Source: Bryobacterales bacterium (GTDB lineage: Bacteria; Acidobacteriota; Terriglobia; Bryobacterales; Bryobacteraceae). From it: a stretch of DNA of 24,646 nucleotides. The stretch's first letter is position 1. Each line of letters opens with the position of its first letter. The stretch lies in NCBI GenBank assembly GCA_016789785.1, contig JAEUQE010000124.1:1-24646 (forward strand). The letters are read 5' to 3'. The notes below the pieces were generated by a model. The model was not told where the DNA came from. It was given only the letters and a program-made list of their open reading frames with translations, and ran no database searches. Shown in pieces: positions 1-6,708 of this stretch. The position numbers and the translations under genes are program-made.

Positions 1-439
1 GCGCAGTCTCGCCGATGGCTTTCGCCGAGAAGATGGAGCAGGCCTTCGCCAGTTGCGCGAGGTCGCCCCCCTCTTCGACCGTCAGTTCATGCTCCACCCA
101 GTTCGACAGAGGCAGATTGCGGAAGAACAACCGCTCCTGCAACACCATCGACTTCTTGTTCGTGAACAACGACTTGCTCTCGCGCGTGTAGTGCCGTTCC
201 TCGACGCGAAAGTCAGCCAGAAACTCGTTCAGAGACTCCCGGCGTACGCACTCTTCCGCGGCGCGAATCCGCTCCTCCATAACTTTTTGTTGCGACGCAA
301 GGTTCGCTTGCGCTTCCATTAACAAGGCGCGCTCATGAGCCACCGCCACTTCCAGGCGTGCCTGCATGATGTAGAAGGACAGGAGTGACGAGCCCGCTGC
401 CACAAATACCGGTAGAAGGATCCAGATGAGCGATTCCAT
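1..439 (-). CDS. Membrane-anchored coiled-coil protein, 3' end outside window
   Basis: An open frame reads from an ATG at 439 down to the window edge without a stop (146 codons visible). The protein begins MESLIWILLPVFVAAGSSLL, a hydrophobic N-terminal segment (about residues 4-24) that should anchor it in the inner membrane. Residues about 27-65 are rich in A, E, R, Q and L and look like a coiled coil. A more globular part follows, with the text RVEERHYTRESKSL. I do not recognise a named family and give no function. It is divergent from the amidohydrolase at 493, with about 50 bases between the starts. No clear Shine-Dalgarno is seen. The frame is preferred over the opposite-strand frame at 53-322 because it has a membrane start, heptad-like composition and continues off the edge. 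Confidence 0.7.
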   Translation of the reverse strand, partial: MESLIWILLPVFVAAGSSLLSFYIMQARLEVAVAHERALLMEAQANLASQQKVMEERIRAAEECVRRESLNEFLADFRVEERHYTRESKSLFTNKKSMVLQERLFFRNLPLSNWVEHELTVEEGGDLAQLAKACSIFSAKAIGETA

Positions 440-461
440 ATCCGCGAGTCTGATCGACAGG

Positions 462-486
462 TATGATGGAAAGCTTTAGGGAGGAG
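462..486 (+). promoter_or_regulatory. -10 box and Shine-Dalgarno fixing a TTG start
   Basis: TATGAT at 462-467 is a good -10 box, and AGGGAGGAG at 478-486 is a strong Shine-Dalgarno six bases before TTG at 493. The in-frame ATGATG at 463-468 lies inside the -10 box and upstream of the Shine-Dalgarno, so it is unlikely to be the start. Confidence 0.6.
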
Positions 487-492
487 CAAACT

Positions 493-2208
493 TTGACGCT
501 TGCAGTACTACTGAATACCTTGACGCTATGTCTCTTAGGTCAGCAGCCCTACGACCTCATCCTCAAGGGAGGGCGTATTGTCGATGGGTCCGGCAACCCC
601 TGGTATCGTGCCGATATCGGAGTCCGCGCCGGCCGCATCGCCACCATCGGCAATCTCACAAAAGCCGCCGCGCGCCGGACCATTGCGCTGAACGGCGAAA
701 TGGTGGCGCCCGGCTTCATCGACATGATGGGCACCAACAGCATTCCCTTGCTGCTCGACCCCGCTTCGGGTGACAGTAAGCTGCGCCAGGGCATCACCAC
801 CATCATGGCGGGCGAAGGGCAGTCCGCCGCTCCGATGACGCCGGACATCTTCCCGGCGGACATCGCTCGCGCAGGCTACAAGTGGTCCACCTACGCCGAC
901 TATCACGCGCTGCTCGCACGCAAGGGTCTGCCGCTGAACGTGGTCCACAATGTCGGAGCGGCGCAGATCCGCCGGGCGGTCATCGGAGAAGAGGACCGGC
1001 TACCAACTCCAGCCGAGCTGGACCGCATGCGCCAGTTGGTTCGTAAAGCGATGGCGGATGGCGCTGTTGGTTTGTCGACGGCGCTGATCTATCCGCCCGG
1101 CACCTACGCCAAAACCGAAGAACTGGTCGAGCTTGCGAAGGCCACCGCGGCATGGGGCGGGTTCTACTCCACGCATATGCGCAACGAAAGCTCGCAAGTG
1201 CTGCACGCGATCCGCGAATCCATTGAGATCGGAGAGAAAGCGGGCGTTCCGGTGCACATCTATCACTTGAAAGCGGCGGGGGAAGAGAACTGGCCTCTGA
1301 TGTCGAGAGCGATCGCACTCATCAACGATGCACGCCGGCGCGGTCTTGACGTCACTGCCGACATCTATCCCTACATTCGCAATGGCATCGGGTTGCGCAG
1401 CTTCATCCCTCCGCATCACTACGCCAAGGGCCTGAAGCCGTTCTTCGCGACATTGAGAGAGCCGCAGGTCCGTGCCGCCTTGCGCAAGGAGATCGAAACC
1501 GATCGCGACTGGGAGAACTGGTATCAGCATGTCGGGCGGAACTGGGACAACGTACTGGTGGCGCAATTGCCGGCGCGGGAGGATAAGCTGCTCGAAGGGA
1601 AGTCCGTTGCGGAAATCGCGCGGATCTGGTTGAAAGACGATTGGGATGCGTTCTTCGACCTTGTCCTCCGCGATGCCAACGTAAATCCGAAGAGCATGAA
1701 CGAGGAACAGAAGCACATGGCGCTCCGTACCGAGTGGGTGAGTTTCTGCACGGACGCCCCGCCGGCGAATATCGAAACGGCCACCGGGGCGCACCCTCGC
1801 GCATTCGGCTCATTCCCACGGATACTGGCGAAGTATGTCCGTGAGGAGAAGGTCATCAGCGTGGAAGCCGCGATTCGCAAAATGAGCTCCCTGGCGGCGA
1901 ACCGTCTGCGGCTGCTCGACCGGGGACGAATCGCTCCCGGCATGGCTGCCGATCTGGTGGTGTTCGACCCGGATCGCGTCCAGGACAAAGCGTCGTTCAC
2001 GAAGCCGCTCGCTTTTCCGGAGGGGCTGCCCTATGTGATCGTGAATGGCGTGGTTGCGATCGATCAGGACAAGTCGACTGGGGCGCGCGCAGGCAAGGTG
2101 CTGAAGCCCTTGTTGGCCGCCGCACCCGCAACGCAAAAGCCCGCGGCGCCCAAGCCCGCAACGCCGGCCCCTGCCAAGCGCCTGGCAACGCCCGCGGAGC
2201 AGCAATAA
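493..2208 (+). CDS. Secreted D-aminoacylase-like amidohydrolase (atypical metal site)
   Basis: This is a member of the amidohydrolase superfamily closest to N-acyl-D-amino-acid deacylases, about 571 residues from the TTG start chosen by the strong Shine-Dalgarno. Residues 1-16 are a hydrophobic signal-like segment. LILKGGRIVDGSG (about 22-34) is the usual beta-sandwich opening. VAPGFIDMMG (about 71-80) is the position where family members carry GFIDxHxH; both histidines are absent. GEGQSAAP (about 107-114) replaces the usual GNCGxSxAP, so the metal-bridging Cys is Glu. STHMRNES (H228), HIYHLK (H255, H258) and FCTDAPP keep the other metal and catalytic positions. The C-terminus carries GRIAPGMAADLVVFDP and then an Ala/Pro/Lys-rich tail. 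It may be an active but differently metallated hydrolase, or a non-enzymatic relative; substrate is unknown. Confidence 0.85.
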   Translation: MTLAVLLNTLTLCLLGQQPYDLILKGGRIVDGSGNPWYRADIGVRAGRIATIGNLTKAAARRTIALNGEMVAPGFIDMMGTNSIPLLLDPASGDSKLRQGITTIMAGEGQSAAPMTPDIFPADIARAGYKWSTYADYHALLARKGLPLNVVHNVGAAQIRRAVIGEEDRLPTPAELDRMRQLVRKAMADGAVGLSTALIYPPGTYAKTEELVELAKATAAWGGFYSTHMRNESSQVLHAIRESIEIGEKAGVPVHIYHLKAAGEENWPLMSRAIALINDARRRGLDVTADIYPYIRNGIGLRSFIPPHHYAKGLKPFFATLREPQVRAALRKEIETDRDWENWYQHVGRNWDNVLVAQLPAREDKLLEGKSVAEIARIWLKDDWDAFFDLVLRDANVNPKSMNEEQKHMALRTEWVSFCTDAPPANIETATGAHPRAFGSFPRILAKYVREEKVISVEAAIRKMSSLAANRLRLLDRGRIAPGMAADLVVFDPDRVQDKASFTKPLAFPEGLPYVIVNGVVAIDQDKSTGARAGKVLKPLLAAAPATQKPAAPKPATPAPAKRLATPAEQQ

Positions 2209-2216
2209 CCGGCTTA

Positions 2217-2247
2217 GTACTCGCGTTCAGAATTACGGTGACGTATT
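2217..2247 (+). repeat. IS630 left terminal inverted repeat
   Basis: It reads GTACTC at the outer end and TACGGTGACGTATT at the inner end. It pairs with the reverse complement of 3454-3484 with six mismatches, all in the middle. Confidence 0.8.
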
Positions 2248-2250
2248 CCG

Positions 2251-3394
2251 TCAGGCTGCGCGAACCAGCCGTTTAGCAGCGATCTTGGCCAACAGGGTGT
2301 GAAGATCGCGGCGGGTGAACGTCCACTTGAAGGGCGAGGCGGACCGCTCATAATGAGACTGGAAAGCGAGGAGGCGCTGTTCGAGATCGGCCAGAGAAGA
2401 GAAATCGTTGGGCGTCAGGACCTTTCTCTGGACGATCGAGAAGTAGATCTCAACCTGGTTGAGCCAACTGGCGTGCACGGGAGTGTGGACTAGGACGGTA
2501 TTGGGCCATTGCGAGCGGAAGCGATCGACGGCTTTTTTGCCTCGGTGCGCGGAGCAGTTGTCCATGATCCAGAAGACGCGGCGTGCCGAGCGGTAGGGCT
2601 CTTGGCTCATGACATCACTGACCAAACGATCCGTAGAGGCGATTCCGTTCTTCTTCTCGCAGCGCCCGAAAACCTTCGCGCGATGAACGTCCCAGGCCGC
2701 TAGGTAGGCCCAGGCGCCGCCACGAAAGTATTCGTGTTCGACGCGCGTGGGGCGGTCGGCCGCAGGCGGCAAGGTTGGTTGCTTACGCAGGCGGGCTTGA
2801 ATGCTGGTCTTTTCATCTGCGGAAATGACATAGTCATCAGCGCCCAGTGGCGCACCGTCCCAAACGCGTTCGTACAGATCGAGGATGGGCCCGGCTTTGT
2901 CGGCGAAGTGCGGATCGCGGGGGAAGATCCAACTTCGATGTTGCCAAGGCCGAAGGGCATCACTGCTGAGCCAGCGCCATAAGGTTGCGCCGCTGATCTC
3001 GGCGACGAGGCCTTGCGAAATGACATGCTGTCGGATCTCGTCGATGGAGAGACGGGAGAGCGGAAGTCCGAGTTTGTGGGGCAGTTCGCAGGCCAGTGCC
3101 TTAACTTGAATGACGAGACTGGGGGGAAAAGCGGGCTTTACGCCCGCCCCGAGGCTGCGCCTCCAGGCCAGGCAATCGAGCGAGGGCGAATCGCTTGCGC
3201 CACTTGCTGACAATCTGGCGCGGCGTATCCAGACGTCCGGCGATGACATCGTTGGAGAGCCCCTCATCAGCGAGGAGAATGATTTTGGCTCGAATGACAT
3301 CACAATACGGTGACGTATATTTCCGCGCCACAGACTCCAGCGACCGTCTCTCCTCACTGGAAAGGTTTGTATCGAATGGGCTTCTACGCGGCAT
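2251..3394 (-). CDS. IS630-family DDE transposase, two frames (frameshift at 3121-3130)
   Basis: The first frame starts at ATG 3394 (MPRRSPFDTNLSSEERRSLE) and contains the helix-turn-helix half, including IAGRLDTPRQIVSKWRKRF, then stops at 3101 after KARFSPQ. The second frame covers roughly 3129 to 2251 and carries the catalytic half: VISADEKTSI (first Asp), FWIMDNCSAHRG (second Asp) and HASWLNQVEIYFS (Glu), so the DDE triad is intact. The frames join at TTTTCCCCCC. Five C instead of six, or a +1 slip on the C run, would give one protein reading KARFSPSLVIQVKALA. IS630 transposases are usually about 340-380 residues, which fits the joined product. It is either a programmed +1 frameshift gene, a one-base pseudogene or a sequencing error in a homopolymer. 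Confidence 0.85.
3121..3130 (-). other. Possible +1 frameshift site TTTTCCCCCC in the transposase
   Basis: On the minus strand the overlap of the two transposase frames contains T4C6. Frame one reads CGC TTT TCC CCC CAG; frame two reads GCT TTT CCC CCC AGT. A tRNA on CCC could slip forward by one on the C run. A -1 slip does not lead into the catalytic frame. Confidence 0.45.
3306..3318 (+). repeat. Internal copy of the IS terminal core
   Basis: The 13-mer TACGGTGACGTAT, identical to the core of both terminal repeats (2234-2246 and the complement of 3455-3467), recurs here inside the 5' part of the transposase gene, where it encodes part of KYTSPYC on the opposite strand. Confidence 0.75.
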
Positions 3395-3453
3395 TGAAGG
3401 CTTCGGACCTCCAACACCAGACTATCAGAATACGTCACTCAAGCGGCCCACCA

Positions 3454-3484
3454 AATACGTCACCGTATTTTCGAATAGGAGTAC
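3454..3484 (-). repeat. IS630 right terminal inverted repeat
   Basis: The reverse complement begins GTACTCC and ends TACGGTGACGTATT, matching the left end. A partial direct copy of its core (ATACGTCAC) lies just inside at 3430-3438. Confidence 0.8.
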
Positions 3485-3488
3485 TAAG

Positions 3489-4628
3489 TTACAGAGCCGC
3501 CACCAGCTTGCCCATGAGCGCCGCCCGGTCCACGATCCGGTCGACCAGAATGCTCTCGTTCACCGCGTGTGCGCCCTCGCCCACGCCGCCCAAGCCATCC
3601 AAGGTCGGTACTCCCAACGCAGCGGTGAAGTTGCCATCCGATCCGCCGCCCGTCATCGACTCTTCCAGGTTCACTCCCAAGCCCACCGCCAGCGACTTCG
3701 CCGTTTCAAAGAGCTTCACAATCCCCGCGCTGCGTTCCATCGGAGGACGGTTCAGCCCGCCCGTCACTTCCACCTTGCAGCGACGGTCCACAGGCTTCAA
3801 CCCGCGGAACTTCTTGTCGAGCGAGGCGAAGTCGCGCAGCCGGGAAATCCGGATATCGACGTCCGCGCCCGCCTGTGCCGCGATTACGTTCGATCGTGTG
3901 CCGCCGAAGATTACGCCTGGGTTCACTGTGATGCCCTTCTTCAGATCGGTGAACGCGGCGATCTTCTCGACCTGGCGTGCAAGCTCGACGATCGCGCTGG
4001 CGCCAGCCGAGAAGTCGACACCTGCGTGCGCGGCCACACCTCGCACCACCACGTCATATCCGCCGACGCCCTTGCGCGCGGTCTTCAGCTTGCCGGTCAG
4101 CCCCGTGCCGGGCTCCAGAACCAGCACCGCCGCGCTCCGCCTGGCTTCCTTCTCCGTCAGCGGCCGCGACGATTCGCTGCCCACCTCTTCATCGGAATTC
4201 AACTGAAGCACCACCTTGCGCTTCACTGGAATTTCCAGATCGCGCAGCGCTCGCATGGCATAGAGGAAGAACGCCACGCCCGCCTTCATATCGAGAACTC
4301 CCGGTCCCCACAGGCGGCCATCGGCCTGGCGGAATGGCATCGACTTCAGTGTGCCCAACGGCCAAACCGTGTCCGAATGCCCGAGCGCGAGAATCTGACC
4401 GGACTTCTTCTTGCCCGGCAGCGCGAACTCAATCTGCATGTGACGTCCAAAGTGTCCGCCCTTGATCGTTTTCACTTTGCCGATGCCGGCGGCCTTCGCC
4501 GCCATCAGATCGACGAAGCGGTCCACCGCAACCGGATCATCCGACGGCGATTCGCACTCCACCATCTCGCGCAGTGTCGCGATCAGAGCCGTCTGGTTGG
4601 ATTGTATGTAGGAAAGGATAGCGTCCAT
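3489..4628 (-). CDS. M20 family metallopeptidase, carboxypeptidase G2-like
   Basis: This 379-residue protein fits the M20 zinc peptidases of the glutamate carboxypeptidase (CPG2) type, which remove C-terminal residues from small peptides or N-acyl amino acids. Visible motifs are LGHSDTVWPLG (H84), GPGVLDMKAG (D113, bridging ligand), NSDEEVGS (E147 general base, E148), VLEPG (E172), a dimerisation-domain motif GVAAHAG, and GGGSDGN, with GEGAHAVNE supplying the last metal His near the C-terminus. All expected metal ligands are present. No signal peptide is seen, so it is probably cytoplasmic. Its stop lies a few bases from the IS630 element. Its start shares an 24-base intergenic space with fabZ, read in the opposite direction. 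Exact substrate cannot be told from sequence. Confidence 0.88.
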   Translation of the reverse strand: MDAILSYIQSNQTALIATLREMVECESPSDDPVAVDRFVDLMAAKAAGIGKVKTIKGGHFGRHMQIEFALPGKKKSGQILALGHSDTVWPLGTLKSMPFRQADGRLWGPGVLDMKAGVAFFLYAMRALRDLEIPVKRKVVLQLNSDEEVGSESSRPLTEKEARRSAAVLVLEPGTGLTGKLKTARKGVGGYDVVVRGVAAHAGVDFSAGASAIVELARQVEKIAAFTDLKKGITVNPGVIFGGTRSNVIAAQAGADVDIRISRLRDFASLDKKFRGLKPVDRRCKVEVTGGLNRPPMERSAGIVKLFETAKSLAVGLGVNLEESMTGGGSDGNFTAALGVPTLDGLGGVGEGAHAVNESILVDRIVDRAALMGKLVAAL

Positions 4629-4635
4629 CGCCTGT

Positions 4636-4642
4636 TATAATA
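4636..4642. promoter_or_regulatory. Symmetric -10 box serving two divergent genes
   Basis: TATAAT occurs on the plus strand at 4636-4641, 11 bases before the fabZ ATG. TATTAT occurs on the minus strand at 4642-4637, 8 bases before the peptidase ATG. No convincing -35 is seen on either side. The distances predict very short or absent 5' leaders on both transcripts. Confidence 0.55.
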
Positions 4643-4652
4643 GCGGGTTTAC

Positions 4653-5108
4653 ATGCAAAGTCTAGATATCATGGCGATTCGTGACATCCTGCCGCATCGC
4701 TACCCGATGCTGCTGGTGGACCGCATTGTCGAGTTGGAAGAAGAGCGGATCGTCGGCATCAAGAACGTCACCGCCAACGAGCCATTCTTCTCGGGCCACT
4801 TCCCCGAGTTCCCCGTGATGCCCGGCGTGTTGATCGTGGAGGCGATGGCGCAAGTTGCCGGAGTCCTGGTGCTGCGCAGCATTCCCGATCGCCAGAACAA
4901 GCTTGTGCTGCTCATCGGCATCGAAGAGGCGAAGTTCCGCCGTCCCGTGGTGCCCGGCGATCAGTTGCGCATTGAGATGAAAGTGGAGCGCCGCAAGTCG
5001 ACCGTGGCGAAGATGTCGGGCAAGGCGATTGTCGACGGCAACGTGGTGGCCGAAGCGACCGTGATGTGTAAGCTCGCCGATCGCGAAGAAACACCGCCTC
5101 CCGCATAG
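4653..5108 (+). CDS. fabZ: 3-hydroxyacyl-ACP dehydratase FabZ
   Basis: FabZ dehydrates (3R)-hydroxyacyl-ACP to trans-2-enoyl-ACP in fatty acid elongation; it also competes with LpxA for hydroxyacyl-ACP, so it sets the balance between phospholipid and lipid A. The 151-residue length is normal. The family features ILPHRYPMLLVDR (12-24), the catalytic His in FFSGHFPEFPVMPG (H49) and the catalytic Glu in VEAMAQ (E63) are all present. The ATG at 4653 is taken; an internal ATG at 4671 (MAIRDILPHR) is also possible. It is the first gene of an operon with lpxA, 11 bases downstream. The TATAAT box at 4636 suggests a near-leaderless message. Confidence 0.95.
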   Translation: MQSLDIMAIRDILPHRYPMLLVDRIVELEEERIVGIKNVTANEPFFSGHFPEFPVMPGVLIVEAMAQVAGVLVLRSIPDRQNKLVLLIGIEEAKFRRPVVPGDQLRIEMKVERRKSTVAKMSGKAIVDGNVVAEATVMCKLADREETPPPA

Positions 5109-5119
5109 CACCGCGATCC

Positions 5120-5896
5120 ATGGCGATTCATCCGACCGCGATCATCGACCCGCAAGCTCGAATCGCGAGCAGCGCGGAGATCGGTCCCTATTGCATCATC
5201 GGCGCCGAAGTGGAAATCGGCGAACGCACACGGCTGATGGCCAACATCTACGCCGAAGGCCCCACACGCATCGGTGACGACAACCTCTTCTATCCCTATA
5301 CGACTGTCGGTGTCGCCAGCCAGGACTTGAAGTATCGCGGTGAGCGCGCGGAGACCGTCATCGGGCATCGCAACAAGATCCGCGAGTTCGTCACCATTCA
5401 TCGCGGCACCGATGCCGGTGGACTGGTGACCAGCATCGGCGACGACAACCTGATCATGGCCTACTCGCACATCGCGCACGACGTTCACATCGGAAGCCGC
5501 TGTGTGCTGGCCAATGGCGCCACCTGTGGCGGACACGTCACCATCGGCGACTGGGTGGTGATCGGCGCATTCACCGGTCTGCATCAGTTCTGCCGTGTCG
5601 GCCGGCACGCGATCATCGGCGGATACAGCGTCATCACGCAGGATGTGATGCCGTTCTCCAATACCACCACGCCTCGCGAGTCGAAGAGCTATGGTGCCAA
5701 CAAGACCGGACTCGATCGCCGAGGCTTCTCCCCGGAAACTGTCGACGCGATCAACAAGGCACTCCGCTTGCTCACCCGCGCCAAGCTCAATACTTCGCAG
5801 GCCATCGAGCGCATCCGTGCCGAACTGCCTCCCTGCGCGGAGATCGAGGAACTCATCACCTTCATTCAATCCTCCGAACGCGGTGTGATCAAGTGA
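5120..5896 (+). CDS. lpxA: Acyl-ACP--UDP-N-acetylglucosamine O-acyltransferase LpxA
   Basis: LpxA carries out the first step of lipid A synthesis, moving a hydroxyacyl chain from ACP to the 3-position of UDP-GlcNAc in the cytoplasm. The 258-residue protein is built mostly of left-handed hexapeptide repeats (for example IGPYCIIGAEVEIG at 21-34), the expected trimeric beta-helix. AYSHIAHDVHIG holds the catalytic base (H120, equal to H125 of E. coli LpxA). GAFTGLHQFCRVG follows, then a helical C-terminal domain. It lies directly after fabZ and overlaps lpxI by four bases (GTGA), so translation is probably coupled. Acyl chain length and the possible use of a 3-amino sugar cannot be read safely from sequence. 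Confidence 0.95.
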   Translation: MAIHPTAIIDPQARIASSAEIGPYCIIGAEVEIGERTRLMANIYAEGPTRIGDDNLFYPYTTVGVASQDLKYRGERAETVIGHRNKIREFVTIHRGTDAGGLVTSIGDDNLIMAYSHIAHDVHIGSRCVLANGATCGGHVTIGDWVVIGAFTGLHQFCRVGRHAIIGGYSVITQDVMPFSNTTTPRESKSYGANKTGLDRRGFSPETVDAINKALRLLTRAKLNTSQAIERIRAELPPCAEIEELITFIQSSERGVIK

Positions 5897-6708
5897 AGTA
5901 CGGACTCATCGCCGGCAACGGGCGCTTCCCGATCCTGGCTTTGGAGGAGGCTCGCAAGCTGGGTCACGAGGTGATTGCGGTTGGCATCAAGGAAGAGGCA
6001 TCGCCCGAAATCGAGGCGCTCGCCACCCGCACTTACTGGATCTCGCTTGGCGAACTTACGAAACTGATCGAGCTGCTGAAGCAGGAAGGCGTCACCGAAC
6101 TGGTGATGGCCGGCCAGGTGAAGCATGTGCAGATCTTCTCCAGCATTCGTCCCGACTGGAGACTGGCCAAGTTGCTCCTGTCGCTCAAGGGCAAGAACAC
6201 TGATGCGCTGATCGGCGGCGTGGCGAAGGTGCTGGAAGATGAAGGCATCCACCTGCGGGACTCGACATTTCTGCTGAAGTCGCTGCTGGCGAACGAAGGC
6301 GCGATGACTCGCCGCAAGCTCACCAAGGAAGAAGAAGCAGACGTCCGATACGGCCGGCGCATTGCGAACGCGCTTGCGGGTTTTGATGTCGGCCAGAGCG
6401 CGGCGATCTGCGAACGGGCCTGTCTCGCGTTGGAAGCAATGGAGGGTACCGACGGGATGTTGCGCCGCGCGTCGGCGCTTGCCAATGGCCGTCCCATCAC
6501 GCTGGTGAAAGTGTCCCGGCGCAGGCGGCACTTGCTATTTGATGTACCTGTCGCCGGTCCGCAAACCATCACAACCATGCAGGAGACCGGAGCCACGGCG
6601 CTGGCGGTGGACGCGGGACGGACACTTCTGCTCGATCGTGCGCAGCTTCTCGATATGGCCAATGACGCGGGTATCGCGGTGGTAGGCTATCCCCCGGAGG
6701 AAGAATGA
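5893..6708 (+). CDS. lpxI: UDP-2,3-diacylglucosamine pyrophosphatase LpxI
   Basis: This 271-residue protein belongs to the LpxI family (formerly DUF1009), which cleaves UDP-2,3-diacylglucosamine to lipid X and UMP and replaces LpxH in many bacteria. Seen here: the N-terminal opening MKYGLIAGNGRFPIL, the middle motif VMAGQVKHVQIF (about 71-82), and the C-terminal domain with FDVPVAGPQTITTM and ALAVDAGRTLLLD. The start is GTG at 5893 inside the lpxA stop; the stop overlaps the next ATG (ATGA), so all three genes are translationally linked. No transmembrane segment is seen, in line with a cytoplasmic or peripheral enzyme. Position in the operon supports the call. Confidence 0.93.
   Translation: MKYGLIAGNGRFPILALEEARKLGHEVIAVGIKEEASPEIEALATRTYWISLGELTKLIELLKQEGVTELVMAGQVKHVQIFSSIRPDWRLAKLLLSLKGKNTDALIGGVAKVLEDEGIHLRDSTFLLKSLLANEGAMTRRKLTKEEEADVRYGRRIANALAGFDVGQSAAICERACLALEAMEGTDGMLRRASALANGRPITLVKVSRRRRHLLFDVPVAGPQTITTMQETGATALAVDAGRTLLLDRAQLLDMANDAGIAVVGYPPEEE

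Larger units (their letters stand above)
2217..3484 (-). mobile_element. IS630-family insertion sequence
   Basis: About 1.27 kb lies between the convergent amidohydrolase and carboxypeptidase genes, bounded by imperfect 31-base inverted repeats (25 of 31 identical) and containing one DDE transposase. IS630 elements insert at TA and duplicate it. TA is present at both borders, but the exact ends are ambiguous because the flanks form CTTAG on both sides: TA could be 2215-2216/3485-3486, as used here, or 2218-2219/3482-3483. Removal of the element would rejoin a short palindrome, CTTAAG or CTTAGTACTAAG, between two gene stops. Neither neighbour is interrupted. Confidence 0.85.

Noticed and set aside
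53..322. Plus-strand frame of 89 codons
   Set aside because: It is the opposite-strand shadow of the membrane coiled-coil gene reading from 439, which has a better start and continues off the edge.
3195..4640. Plus-strand frame of 481 codons
   Set aside because: It lies across the IS right end and antisense to the M20 peptidase, with Arg/His-rich shadow composition; the peptidase has every family motif.
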